Origin: Acinetobacter lwoffii
GTDB taxonomy: Bacteria > Pseudomonadota > Gammaproteobacteria > Pseudomonadales > Moraxellaceae
Reading direction: 5' to 3'
Assembly (NCBI RefSeq): GCF_019048525.1
Contig: NZ_CP077369.1
Span: forward strand, 1,736,001 to 1,800,000
Length of the DNA: 64,000 bases
In this document: positions 18,266 through 27,336 of the stretch, in pieces
Layout: the number at the start of each line of letters is the position of its first letter
How positions within the stretch are numbered: position 1 is the first letter of the stretch
Position numbers and translations under genes: made by a program
Notes under the pieces: generated by a model
Databases searched by the model: none
What the model was told of the DNA's origin: nothing
Seen by the model: only the letters and a program-made list of their open reading frames with translations

Positions 18266-19456
18266 CTAAACCGCAGCAGGAATCAAGTCAGGAACCTGTT
18301 TGGTCAAGGCCAGACGCTGTTTGGCTGCAGTGGCGCCCAAAAGCACGAAACCACGTAAGGTGCCGTTAGCATCGAGCGCTTTAGCCAGCATGCCATCGTC
18401 AAACTCTTCAGTTTCCCAGGTGACATCAACATCAACTGGTGCAGGTAATACCGTTAAAGGTGCAGCAGGCGTTTTGACTGCCACTGGCATAGCCGGATAA
18501 TGTACAGCGGTATGTTCACCGTTTAAGGTTTTTGCCAAAGCGCGGGCTTGTTGCATGATCGGCATGACATAAGGCAATAAAGTTCCATTGACCTCGGCAC
18601 AGTCACCTACAGCATAGATGTCGGCTTGGTTGGTTTCCAGTTGTGCGGTGGTCAAAACTCCGCGACTGGTATGTACGTCTGCCTGTTTCGCCAAAGAAAT
18701 ATTCGGCTGTAAGCCCACCGCAGACAACACTACATCAGCGACCAAAGACTGACCGTTGGCCAGCGTGACCAGATAATCCCCATTGTCCGCACGAGAGACT
18801 TTTTCGACTGTTGTGCCCAAGACAAAGTGAATGCCGGTTTCTTCAAGATTCTTCTGGAATGCAGTAGCAACATGTTCTGGCAATAAACGGCCAAGCGGCT
18901 GAGGCGCTAAATCAATGACGGTAACCTGATGATCGGTATTTTGCAGGTCATTGGCAAATTCACAGCCGATCAGGCCTGCACCTAAAATCACTACACGTTT
19001 GTCTTCACGTGCTGCCAGGTTGTTACGGAAAGCTTTATAGTCACTTAAATTGTTGACGACATGAATGTCATCGCTAGCGTCCCCGGCAATCGCCAGACGT
19101 ACCGGATTGGCACCGATGGCTAATACCAGTTTGCTATAATGTTGCGTACTTTCCTGGCCATCTTTTTCCAAAACCAACTGATGATCTTCCGGATGAATCG
19201 CCTTGACCCAGGTATGCTGTTCAATGCGCATATTCAGCTGTGCTGACATTTTAGCCGCATCGCCTAATGGAATTTGTTCAGGCGCTTTATTGCCAGCCAA
19301 AGCATTGGAGAGCGTCGGTTTGGCGTAATTGACCGCATCATCCGCACAGATCATCAGCAATTCATGTTCTGGATTGAGTTTACGAAATTCACGTGCTACG
19401 GCATAACCCGCCATACCTGAACCAATAATGACGATAGGATGCATAGTTGTTTCCAT
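18266..19456 (-). CDS. rubB: Rubredoxin-NAD(+) reductase RubB
   Basis: About 396 aa from the ATG at 19456, chosen because GGAG lies 9 bases upstream; the frame opens 13 codons earlier and another ATG lies four codons later. The FAD-binding motif IIGSGMAGYA is at the N-terminus, the NAD-binding motif VILGAGLIGCEFA is in the middle and the second FAD motif DIYAVGDCAEVNG comes later. This is a class-I pyridine nucleotide disulfide reductase without redox cysteines. It transfers electrons from NADH to rubredoxin RubA, which feeds alkane hydroxylase AlkM/AlkB in alkane-degrading Acinetobacter. It lies 80 bases downstream of rubA in the same operon. Confidence 0.93.
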   Translation of the reverse strand: METTMHPIVIIGSGMAGYAVAREFRKLNPEHELLMICADDAVNYAKPTLSNALAGNKAPEQIPLGDAAKMSAQLNMRIEQHTWVKAIHPEDHQLVLEKDGQESTQHYSKLVLAIGANPVRLAIAGDASDDIHVVNNLSDYKAFRNNLAAREDKRVVILGAGLIGCEFANDLQNTDHQVTVIDLAPQPLGRLLPEHVATAFQKNLEETGIHFVLGTTVEKVSRADNGDYLVTLANGQSLVADVVLSAVGLQPNISLAKQADVHTSRGVLTTAQLETNQADIYAVGDCAEVNGTLLPYVMPIMQQARALAKTLNGEHTAVHYPAMPVAVKTPAAPLTVLPAPVDVDVTWETEEFDDGMLAKALDANGTLRGFVLLGATAAKQRLALTKQVPDLIPAAV

Positions 19457-19536
19457 ATGGTAGAGCTCCATGCTGTATAAATGATAGAAGGGCATAAAAA
19501 AAGACCATAATGGATATGGCCTTTAACTGGACGTGA

Positions 19537-19701
19537 TTAGACTTCGATCATTTCGAAATCGACTTTAGACACGCCGCAATCTGGACAGGTCCAGTCATCG
19601 GGGATATCTTCCCATTTGGTGCCCGCCACGATCCCGTCTTGAGGCCAACCTTCTGCCTCGTCATAAATCCATCCACATACGATGCATTGAAACTTTCTCA
19701 T
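19537..19701 (-). CDS. rubA: Rubredoxin RubA
   Basis: A 54-residue protein read from ATG at 19701 to TAA at 19537. It has the two rubredoxin iron-binding pairs CIVC (C6, C9) and CPDC (C39, C42), and the aromatic and acidic core ([16 protein letters not shown]). It carries single electrons from RubB to the membrane alkane hydroxylase. It is the first gene of the rubA-rubB-estB-oxyR operon. The upstream region (19702 onward) should hold the operon promoter; no convincing -35/-10 pair is apparent. Confidence 0.95.
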   Translation of the reverse strand: MRKFQCIVCGWIYDEAEGWPQDGIVAGTKWEDIPDDWTCPDCGVSKVDFEMIEV

Positions 19702-20188
19702 GTAACTCTCCAAAACTGAGCAACTGTAGGCGTCAGCTTAAAATCCATAAAAGGCAAGACTCTAAAAGAATATGACTTTTTAACAGTGAACATATTTGGC
19801 TAAATTTTTACGCAGTTCTATTCAGAAAGTAAAGTGAATAAAAGCTTAATCAGCGAAATTAGCAGCAGAATAGACGACACATTCCTCATTTATCTGAAAA
19901 TCACGCCAATCAGCTTTTCTGGCGCAGGCGATTAAAGGATCAAAAGCTGAGGATGGCAAAAATGAGCGTTTATCTTGTGGGATAGACCAAAGTCGTGCAG
20001 TAAAAACTTGAGTTTTTAGGTAATTTAGAATCAGTAAAGTCTGGATTAAATATTTTTAAAATAAATCAATATAATAAAATCAATATCTTGTCATTAAATG
20101 TCGGGTTTTTATTAGGCAGCTTGGCTTGTCCGCTCTACTCAAATAGGTTTAAAATTCCCATATTCCTTTTCTTTTTTTAAGATCTCCC
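19702..20188. other. Intergenic region between rubA and apt, with a possible gene remnant
   Basis: 487 bases without a clear gene. On the minus strand 19846-20055 is open for 69 codons and reads like protein (KRSFLPSSAFDPLIACARK, ADWRDFQINEECVVYSAAN), but it has no ATG, GTG or TTG start; only a CTG is available near 20034. It may be the tail of a decayed gene. Promoters for rubA (minus) and apt (plus) must also lie here. Confidence 0.35.
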
Positions 20189-20731
20189 ATGAGCAATTTG
20201 TCTACTTCTTTGTGGTCTCACATTCGTACGGTCCAAGATTTTCCAAAACCAGGAATTTGCTTCTTTGATTTGACCCCACTTTTCATGAGCAATATTGGTC
20301 CATTGACTGACGCTTTGATTGCCAGCATTCCTGCTGACAAACTGGCAGAAGTAGAAAGCTTTATTGCGGTTGAAGCGCGTGGTTTTGTGTTGGCAAGCTT
20401 GTTGGCACAACGTACAGGCAAAGGCTTATTGTTGGTGCGTAAAGCAGGTAAATTGCCACCTCCAGTGGTCGGTGTGGGTTATAGCCTGGAATATGGTCTG
20501 GATCGTTTAGAAATGTCTGCGGAAGTTCAGTCCCAGAAAGTAATTATTGTGGATGATGTTCTGGCAAGTGGCGGAACCTTAAAAGCAGTGAATGAACTGG
20601 CTCAAAAATGTCAACATGAAGTACTTGGTGCAAGTATCTTCCTTGATCTTCCTGACCTGCATGCTGAATTAGGCCTGGATATCTGGTCAGTATTGGATGA
20701 CAAATCTCAGCCTGAAGCGGCAGTTGCTTAA
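20189..20731 (+). CDS. apt: Adenine phosphoribosyltransferase
   Basis: 180 aa. The PRPP-binding motif VIIVDDVLASGGT is at 118-130, and the family's FDLTP (26-30) and EARGFVLAS (62-70) segments are present. It converts adenine and PRPP to AMP in purine salvage. Length matches the family. Monocistronic, with a terminator at 20751. Confidence 0.96.
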   Translation: MSNLSTSLWSHIRTVQDFPKPGICFFDLTPLFMSNIGPLTDALIASIPADKLAEVESFIAVEARGFVLASLLAQRTGKGLLLVRKAGKLPPPVVGVGYSLEYGLDRLEMSAEVQSQKVIIVDDVLASGGTLKAVNELAQKCQHEVLGASIFLDLPDLHAELGLDIWSVLDDKSQPEAAVA

Positions 20732-20750
20732 GTCATAATTTTTTGTAAAA

Positions 20751-20777
20751 AAAGCCCCGAAATTGTGGGGCTTTTTT
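20751..20777. terminator. Hairpin terminator between apt and the YqiA-like gene
   Basis: AAAGCCCC / GGGGCTTT arms with A run left and T run right, usable in both directions. Confidence 0.88.
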
Positions 20778-21270
20778 ATTGCCTGATAAAATGATCTTCG
20801 ATTTCCTGAATCAGCGTATTAATTTGCTCAGGATGTTCCAGACGATGATGGCCGCCATCAACTGCCTGAATTTGCATATAGTCTTCAAGTTGTGTCTGAA
20901 CCGCATGCATATCCAGAATTTCATCGCCCAGTTCAAGATAGGCAAATTGAGGAATGTCATGCTGTAAATCGTGATGCCCAATCGGCGGATAATCATCGCG
21001 GAAGTTAGGCTGCAAAATGGGATTGGCCACTACACAGGGAATTTGATACGCCTGTGACATTTTCAGTGCCCAATAACCGCCAAGACTGTGGCCGACCAGA
21101 ATATCTGGTTTGATGGTTTCAATCATCTCATGATAAAACTCGGCGACCGAACTATAGCTCAGATTTCGGTAATCGACATCGATACAGTACTTGTGTACCA
21201 CATCAATGGCATGGAACTTGGTGGATTCTCTGGAGGAATCTAAGCCATGTATAAACAAAATCTTAGACAT
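20776..21270 (-). CDS. YqiA/YcfP-family alpha/beta-hydrolase (esterase)
   Basis: 164 aa, a compact alpha/beta-hydrolase. N-terminal ILFIHGLDSS precedes the nucleophile elbow GHSLGG (S62), and a C-terminal GGHHRLEH supplies the histidine. Size and motifs match the YqiA/YcfP (UPF0227) esterases. Cytoplasmic; substrate unknown. It is convergent with apt. The 389 bases upstream (21271-21659) contain no gene that I can see and should hold its promoter and that of lysS. Confidence 0.82.
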   Translation of the reverse strand: MSKILFIHGLDSSRESTKFHAIDVVHKYCIDVDYRNLSYSSVAEFYHEMIETIKPDILVGHSLGGYWALKMSQAYQIPCVVANPILQPNFRDDYPPIGHHDLQHDIPQFAYLELGDEILDMHAVQTQLEDYMQIQAVDGGHHRLEHPEQINTLIQEIEDHFIRQ

Positions 21271-21659
21271 AGTACATTACTCATTTTTATGGGATATGCC
21301 ATATTGGTTATTTGTTGATTGGCACATCATCTTGAAGCTGAGTGTCATTGTAGAACGTCTGGGTATACAAGGCAGTTAGCTATTGGTCTAAGCCGGAGTT
21401 TTGCAGTGCAATGAATTTATATAAGACTTGTCTGGTTTAGACTTTAATCCCAACTGAGAGCAGCTGGGTGCTGCAATAAGTTTGAAGAAAGGGAATTTAA
21501 AAGAGTGAAAGACGGGCTGAACCGAATGGTGTAAATAGCAAGATAGTGGATTTTTCCAAAGAAAAGCCGGTTCCTGAGAGTGTTTGCGCTACGATTTGAG
21601 AAGGATTTCTGCTATTCTATGCAACTTCTATTTTTTAACTAATCTTATTCGAGGCAGAG

Positions 21660-23189
21660 ATGACGCAAAATAACGCTCAATCGACTTCTGAACAAATCAT
21701 TTCCGAAAACGATTTAATTGCACAGCGTCATGCCAAGTTAAAGCAAATCGAAGCTCAGGCACAAGAAACAGGTAAGAGCCCATGGCCGAATACCTTTAAG
21801 CGTGAGCATTATGCCCAGGATTTACAAGACCAGTTCGCTGATAAATCTAAAGAAGAAATTGAAGCAGGCGAAAAGGTCTACGTCAAAGTTGCCGGTCGTG
21901 TGATGTTGAACCGTGGTTCATTTATCGTGATCCAGGACATGACAGGTCGTATCCAGCTGTATGTGGCGCGTAAAGAACTCGCTGAAGATGTGCTGGCTAC
22001 CATTAAAGGTCTGGACCTTGGCGATATCATCGCAGTCGAAGGTTATATCGGCCGTTCGGGTAAAGGCGATTTGTATGTACACATCGAACATTTTGAATTA
22101 CTGACCAAATCATTACGTCCGCTTCCAGACAAGTTCCATGGTTTGAACGATACTGAAGTAAAGTATCGTAAACGTTATCTAGATCTGATTGTTAACGAAG
22201 AAACACGTAAAACTTTTGAGATTCGTGCCAAAGTCGTAGCGGGTATCCGTGCCTTCCTGACTGAAAAGCGTTATATGGAAGTTGAAACGCCAATGATGCA
22301 TGTGATTCCAGGCGGTGCATCGGCACGTCCTTTCGAAACACATCATAATGCACTGGACATGTCGCTGTTCTTGCGTATTGCGCCAGAGCTTTACTTAAAG
22401 CGTTTGGTGGTCGGCGGTTTTGAACGTGTGTTTGAAATTAACCGTAACTTCCGTAACGAAGGTGTTTCTACCCGTCACAACCCTGAATTCACCATGATCG
22501 AATTCTATCAGGCTTATGCAGATTACAAAGACTTGATGGAATTGACCGAGCAAATGCTGGAGCGTCTGGCGATTGATATCTTGGGTACGACTGACGTGCC
22601 TTATGGCGATGAAGTATATAGCTTCAAAGGGCCATTCAAGAAAATTTCAATGTTCGATGCGATTCTGGAAAATAACCCGCAATTTACTCCTGAAAATGTC
22701 AATGACCGGGAGTTCCTGGCAAAATTCCTTCAGGAAGAATTGAAAGAGCAAGTGAAGCCAGGTTTTGGTCTGGGCAAACTGCAAACCATGGTATTTGAAG
22801 AAACCGTAGAAACCAAATTGCGTCAGCCGACGTTCATTACAGAATATCCAGCAGAAACTTCTCCATTGGCACGCCGTAATGATCACAATCCACACATTAC
22901 TGACCGTTTTGAATTCTTCATCGGCGGTCGTGAACTGGCAAATGGCTTCTCGGAGCTAAATGATCCAATCGATCAGGCTGAACGTTTCCAGGCACAGGTT
23001 GCTGAAAAAGATGCTGGTGATGATGAAGCCATGCATTACGATGCAGACTTTGTCGAAGCTCTGGAATACGGTCTTCCTCCAACAGCAGGTGAGGGTATTG
23101 GTATTGACCGTCTGGTGATGATCTTTGCCAATGCAGCAAGTATCCGCGATGTGATCTTGTTCCCGCATATGCGTCATAAAAATGCTTAA
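21660..23189 (+). CDS. lysS: Lysyl-tRNA synthetase (class II)
   Basis: 509 aa. The N-terminal OB-fold anticodon-binding domain spans about residues 65-180. Class II motif 2 is [22 protein letters not shown] type (about 258-280), and motif 3 is [11 protein letters not shown] near the C-terminus. It charges tRNA-Lys. Start by ATG preceded by GAGGCAGAG. The terminator is at 23203. Confidence 0.97.
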   Translation: MTQNNAQSTSEQIISENDLIAQRHAKLKQIEAQAQETGKSPWPNTFKREHYAQDLQDQFADKSKEEIEAGEKVYVKVAGRVMLNRGSFIVIQDMTGRIQLYVARKELAEDVLATIKGLDLGDIIAVEGYIGRSGKGDLYVHIEHFELLTKSLRPLPDKFHGLNDTEVKYRKRYLDLIVNEETRKTFEIRAKVVAGIRAFLTEKRYMEVETPMMHVIPGGASARPFETHHNALDMSLFLRIAPELYLKRLVVGGFERVFEINRNFRNEGVSTRHNPEFTMIEFYQAYADYKDLMELTEQMLERLAIDILGTTDVPYGDEVYSFKGPFKKISMFDAILENNPQFTPENVNDREFLAKFLQEELKEQVKPGFGLGKLQTMVFEETVETKLRQPTFITEYPAETSPLARRNDHNPHITDRFEFFIGGRELANGFSELNDPIDQAERFQAQVAEKDAGDDEAMHYDADFVEALEYGLPPTAGEGIGIDRLVMIFANAASIRDVILFPHMRHKNA

Positions 23190-23202
23190 ATGCTGAATTA
23201 AA

Positions 23203-23232
23203 AATAACCCACCATTGTGTGGGTTATTTTTT
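23203..23232 (+). terminator. Terminator of lysS
   Basis: AATAACCCAC / GTGGGTTATT hairpin followed by a T run. Confidence 0.9.
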
Positions 23233-23358
23233 GTCGATACATCTGAAAGCTTGAGTAAAAAACAACAGTTTAATCGTTGAAAATTAACATAGGAGCGATT
23301 ATGGTGAAGCAGAAAATAAACTTGAGAATATTCATCCCATGTTGCTAAAAAAACATTA

Positions 23359-24789
23359 TTGAGTGTATTGCTGACTACGCTTGCGCTTCCTGCTTTTGCT
23401 CAGGGTCTGGTTCTAAATGATGCAAATTTGCGTGCTGATCTGAACTGGTTAAACCAGCAAGGGGTTATTCAAATCAGTACCTCAACCTGGCCACTGAGTG
23501 GGGATGAAATTCAACGAGCCTTATCAAATGCGCAGATCAGCAATACTGTACAGCAGCGTGTAATCGATTCGGTTCTGGCTAAACTAAAGGCAGATAATCA
23601 ACAGCTAAAATTGGGTGTATTTGCAGAAACCGATCAAAAAAATATTCCACAGGCTTTCGGGGATCAGCAAAAAGCACAATATCAGGCAGCTTTAGAGTTT
23701 AATGCTGGCAGTGCGAATTGGGATGCCAAGATCAGGGTGAATGCTGAAAAAGATCCACAAATTGATAATGATCAGGATGTAAATCTTGAAGGTTCTTATC
23801 TGGCAGGAAAACTTTGGAATCAATGGTTGATTGCTGGGCAGATTCCAACTTACTGGGGCCCAAGCCATGATGGCAGCTTGATTCGTGGTGATGCCAGTCG
23901 TCCAGTCTATGGCTTTACAGTTCAACGTGCAGAACAGACAGCATTTGAAAATAAATGGTTATCTTGGATTGGGCCGTGGCAATATCAGGCTTTTGCCGGT
24001 CAACTCGATGACTATAGTGCAGTTCCAGACGCCAAATTGATTGGTTTGCGTGTTACAGCACAGCCTTTACCTTATTTAGAGCTTGGTGCCTCGCGTGCGA
24101 TTCAGTGGGGTGGGGAAGGACGACCTGAAAGTTTAAGTTCGCTGTGGGATGCTTTTGTGGGTAGTAAAGATAATGGGGGTACAGGTGAACCAGACCCATC
24201 TAACCAGATTGCCGGCTTCGATGCGCGGTTAAATTTATTTTCTCTTACCCAAATTCCGGTAGGTCTATATGCTCAATATGTAGGAGAGGATGAGGCTGGG
24301 GGCTTACCTGCAAAAAAAATGTATTTGGCTGGAATTGACTATTCTTCCACTGTAAAAAATATGCCATATCAGCTCTACACAGAATGGGTAGATACCCGTA
24401 CTAATGGCAAGGTTCAAGGTATTTCCTATAACCATACGAATTATACCGATGGATTTTATCAGCATGGTTATCCTTTAGCACATGCTTTAGGTGGTGATGC
24501 GCAGATGATTTCCGTGGGTGGAGACATTCGTATTGATTTTATGAACCGCTTATCGGGTCGTATACTTTTTGCTGATGTGAATCAATCGGAACGAGCCGCC
24601 GTTAATAATGCTGCTTTTGCTTTTAATGATGAGATTAAAGCACTGGATTTGACCTGGTCACATTATATCCGTCCAGAAATGCCGCTTAAAATTAATGCAT
24701 GGGTCGGTGATTCAAAGGTAAATGGTCGAGATAGCGGAGTTTCTTTAGGTATCGAAATACCATTAGAAAAAGGCTTGTTCAGTTATTAA
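23359..24789 (+). CDS. Wzi-family capsule assembly outer-membrane protein, disturbed start
   Basis: 476 aa as readable from a TTG at 23359. The protein is a beta-barrel with many alternating strands, and matches the capsule-assembly Wzi family (QIPTYWGPSHDGSLIRGDASRP segment, EWVDTRTNG segment), which helps retain capsule polysaccharide at the surface. The open frame begins inside the signal peptide (LSVLLTTLALPAFAQ) without a basic n-region. Upstream, ATG at 23339 reads MLLKKHY then stops. The tract at 23347-23353 has seven A; eight would join that ATG to give MLLKKTLLSVLLTTLALPAFAQ as a normal signal peptide. Either the gene is frameshifted (slippage or sequencing error) or it starts at a non-ATG codon. 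Confidence 0.8.
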   Translation: MSVLLTTLALPAFAQGLVLNDANLRADLNWLNQQGVIQISTSTWPLSGDEIQRALSNAQISNTVQQRVIDSVLAKLKADNQQLKLGVFAETDQKNIPQAFGDQQKAQYQAALEFNAGSANWDAKIRVNAEKDPQIDNDQDVNLEGSYLAGKLWNQWLIAGQIPTYWGPSHDGSLIRGDASRPVYGFTVQRAEQTAFENKWLSWIGPWQYQAFAGQLDDYSAVPDAKLIGLRVTAQPLPYLELGASRAIQWGGEGRPESLSSLWDAFVGSKDNGGTGEPDPSNQIAGFDARLNLFSLTQIPVGLYAQYVGEDEAGGLPAKKMYLAGIDYSSTVKNMPYQLYTEWVDTRTNGKVQGISYNHTNYTDGFYQHGYPLAHALGGDAQMISVGGDIRIDFMNRLSGRILFADVNQSERAAVNNAAFAFNDEIKALDLTWSHYIRPEMPLKINAWVGDSKVNGRDSGVSLGIEIPLEKGLFSY

Positions 24790-24805
24790 TTCTTAGCCAT
24801 GATTA

Positions 24806-24832
24806 AATCCTGCTTAAACGCAGGATTTTTTT
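24806..24832 (+). terminator. Terminator of the Wzi-like gene
   Basis: AATCCTGC / GCAGGATT hairpin followed by seven T. Confidence 0.9.
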
Positions 24833-24854
24833 AGCATTTTGAAAAACTATAAAC

Positions 24855-25035
24855 AAAAAAAACGCAATGATTGGGGTTGTCATTGCGTAGAAAAAGGAAT
24901 GTCTTTCAAAATACTTCATTAACTGTGGAGAGAGTTAAATCTGATTCCTTACTGAATACAATCATAATAGGATGCATTCTCATATGACTCATCAGTATTC
25001 ATGTTAATACATGTTAAATAAGGTTAAAACTATGA
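24855..25035 (-). ncRNA. aar: Candidate Aar-like small RNA
   Basis: Between the Wzi-like gene and trpS a second, orphan terminator lies on the minus strand. Arms CGCAATGA (24863-24870) and TCATTGCG (24880-24887) enclose a 9-base loop, followed on the minus strand by eight U. trpS already has its own terminator at 25087, so this one implies a separate short minus-strand transcript. In A. baylyi the Hfq-dependent small RNA Aar is encoded beside trpS. Position and size (about 180 nt) agree, but the 5' end is a guess and I cannot align to the known Aar sequence. Confidence 0.5.
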
Positions 25036-25086
25036 AGATTATGTGGGGATATTTGCATCATTTTTGCGCAATTTTAGCTTAAACAA

Positions 25087-25112
25087 AAAAGCTCTTCATC
25101 AGAAGAGCTTTT
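25087..25112 (-). terminator. Terminator of trpS
   Basis: AAAAGCTCTTC / GAAGAGCTTTT hairpin with a U tract on the minus strand, just past the trpS stop. Confidence 0.88.
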
Positions 25113-25130
25113 AAGAGCAATTTTTTCTAA

Positions 25131-26144
25131 TTAAAAATGGAATACACCGAGGCCAGATTTAACTTCATCCAGTGTCGCCTGGGTAATATCGCGACATTTA
25201 TCCGTACCGGTTTTCAGGATATCCATGATGTAATCGGGATCTTTAGCCAGTTCAATACGACGCTCACGAATTGGGCCGATCAATTCTTTTAAAATACTTT
25301 CCAGACGTTTTTTCACTGTACCATCGCCTAAACCACCACGACGATAATGGGCTTTGAGCTCTTCCAGCTCTTCTTTATTTGGGTCAAAGGCATCTAGATA
25401 AGTAAATACCACATTGCCTTCGACCTGACCTGGATCTTCAATACGCAGATGATTCGGATCGGTATACATTGCATTGACGGCTTTCTTAATATCTTTATCT
25501 GTCGCATCCAGCACAATGGTATTGCCCAAAGATTTCGACATTTTTGCTTTACCATCAAAACCAGGTAGGCGACCAACATTGGAAAGAAGTGCCTTACATT
25601 CTGGTAGCAGGTCATGACCAATTTGACGGTTTAAACGACGCACGATTTCGTTGGTCTGTTCGATCATTGGAATTTGATCTTCACCCACAGGAACAACCGT
25701 TGCCTTAAATGCTGTAATGTCAGCAGCTTGAGCCACCGGGTAGCACAAGAAGCCGGCTGGAATATCACGCTCAAAACCACGCATCTGGATTTCAGATTTA
25801 ATGGTCGGGTTACGCTCAAGACGTGAAACAGTCACAAAGTTGAGATATAGCATGGTCAGTTCATTTAAGGCAGGTAAGCATGACTGAACACAAATTGTGG
25901 TTTTAGTTGGATCAATACCGACAGCCAGATAATCCGTCGCCACTTCAATAATGTTACGACGTACTTTTTCAAAATTGTCCGCATTATCAGTTAGGGCTTG
26001 AGCATCGGCGAGTAACAAGTGTTGATGGTGAGAATCTTGCAGACCTACACGAGAGCGTAATGAACCCACAAAGTGGCCGAGGTGGAGTTGTCCGGTAGGA
26101 CGGTCGCCCGTCAAGATCACTGGACGATTATCTTGATTACTCAT
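25131..26144 (-). CDS. trpS: Tryptophanyl-tRNA synthetase
   Basis: 337 aa, class I synthetase. The HIGH-equivalent is HLGH in TGQLHLGHFVGSL (about 17-29), the KMSKS loop is intact at about residue 203, and the DxxLQ-like tryptophan pocket (AADITAFKATVVPVGEDQ) is present. It charges tRNA-Trp. Monocistronic, with its terminator at 25087. Confidence 0.96.
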   Translation of the reverse strand: MSNQDNRPVILTGDRPTGQLHLGHFVGSLRSRVGLQDSHHQHLLLADAQALTDNADNFEKVRRNIIEVATDYLAVGIDPTKTTICVQSCLPALNELTMLYLNFVTVSRLERNPTIKSEIQMRGFERDIPAGFLCYPVAQAADITAFKATVVPVGEDQIPMIEQTNEIVRRLNRQIGHDLLPECKALLSNVGRLPGFDGKAKMSKSLGNTIVLDATDKDIKKAVNAMYTDPNHLRIEDPGQVEGNVVFTYLDAFDPNKEELEELKAHYRRGGLGDGTVKKRLESILKELIGPIRERRIELAKDPDYIMDILKTGTDKCRDITQATLDEVKSGLGVFHF

Positions 26145-26333
26145 TATCTATTCCAAAGGGTAGTCAGTACTACAGCTGTATTTTAACGAATGGCAACATT
26201 GTACGGCATTCTGTTTTTGATTGTCAGCCAGAAAAAAAGCTGTCGTAAAAAAATCTTATAAATTAAACAAGTGAATACAATATTTTTAAGAATTTTGATT
26301 AAACTATCTGGAAAGAAGATAAGGATAATAAGT

Positions 26334-26357
26334 ATGGCGAGCAGTTTATTACTATTA
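26334..26357 (+). pseudogene. 5' stub of the DUF808 membrane-protein gene
   Basis: ATG at 26334, preceded by AAGGA, codes MASSLLLL before the IS982 element begins at 26358. These codons continue in frame with 27342 onward once the 5-bp duplication TATTA is removed. Confidence 0.9.
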
Positions 26358-27336
26358 ACCTGAGTTCGATGAAATATTTTAGCTTTTTAGCAAGTTTTGG
26401 AAAGTTGGCTTATTTGGATTTAAGCAATAAGCCACTATAGCAGCCATAATATTCACCATAAAGTTATTCACCGAACGATGACGTGAATGGTCAATTTGAT
26501 GTAAGTTTTTTAACTGATCATTCACTGTTTCGATCAATCCTCTTCTGCAAAGCAATTGTTTTTCTTCTTCAGTTTGGATGGGTTTATTTTTCATATTCTT
26601 GCGTGACGGGGTTAATAGTCTGAGCCCCCTTGCTGCTAAAGCTTCAGTTTTTGCTTTACTCAGATAGCCTTTATCGCCCAGTAAAATACCTTTTAACTCT
26701 TGGGTTAAAGATTCAAGTACAGCAACATCATGAACACTTCCCGATGTAATCTTGAGATTAATAATTTCACCCAAGTTGTTGATAACAATATGGACTTTAA
26801 ATCCATAAAACCAACCTGTGCTACTTTTACCACGACCAGCTAAGCCTTTAAATACACGATGTCTTTTAATTCTAAGATTATGGCAAACGACCAATTTAGT
26901 CGAATCAATAATACAAATTCCGGTATCTTCTCCTTTAACTTGATGGAAGAAACTACTCAAAGCTTGCAAACAACGCGGCATAATTTCAATAAAACGATTG
27001 TAACTAAGAAGCTTGGGAAAAGCTGATTTCCAAAATGGGATGATCATATGACAATAAAAATATTTGAAAAATCTAAACCCGGATTTATGAAATAAAATGA
27101 CAATGGTCATGACTTCAGACAAGCTTAAAGCTGACTTTTTCATTGTTGTTTTTTGATCAGAAATTAGAGCTTTCTCTAAAGATTCATTAAACTTTTTGCA
27201 GAAATCATCCAAGATACAAAATAATTCGGTAATATAGTCCATGAAAAAGCCTTGCTCTGAAATGTTTTGTCTTCGTAACCAAGATATTACAGATGCTAAG
27301 GCTTTTTTTTATTTATTTTTTATGTCGAACTCAGGT
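26358..27336 (-). mobile_element. IS982-family insertion sequence (complete, 979 bp)
   Basis: Terminal inverted repeats ACCTGAGTTCGA lie at 26358 and ending at 27336, and enclose one transposase gene on the minus strand. TATTA directly flanks both ends (26353-26357 and 27337-27341), a 5-bp target duplication. Removing the element and one copy restores a continuous DUF808 reading frame, which confirms the boundaries. Confidence 0.93.
26379..27242 (-). CDS. IS982-family transposase
   Basis: 287 aa. The DDE catalytic residues are visible as D in ICIIDSTKLVV, D in LLGDKGYLSK and E in RRGLIETVNDQLKNL. Length and order match IS982 transposases. The gene has no visible lesion, so the element could still be mobile. 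Confidence 0.93.
   Translation of the reverse strand: MDYITELFCILDDFCKKFNESLEKALISDQKTTMKKSALSLSEVMTIVILFHKSGFRFFKYFYCHMIIPFWKSAFPKLLSYNRFIEIMPRCLQALSSFFHQVKGEDTGICIIDSTKLVVCHNLRIKRHRVFKGLAGRGKSSTGWFYGFKVHIVINNLGEIINLKITSGSVHDVAVLESLTQELKGILLGDKGYLSKAKTEALAARGLRLLTPSRKNMKNKPIQTEEEKQLLCRRGLIETVNDQLKNLHQIDHSRHRSVNNFMVNIMAAIVAYCLNPNKPTFQNLLKS

Noticed and set aside
21271..21659. Possible riboswitch or leader before lysS
   Set aside because: No stable hairpin with T run or known aptamer core could be seen; only a promoter region is expected.
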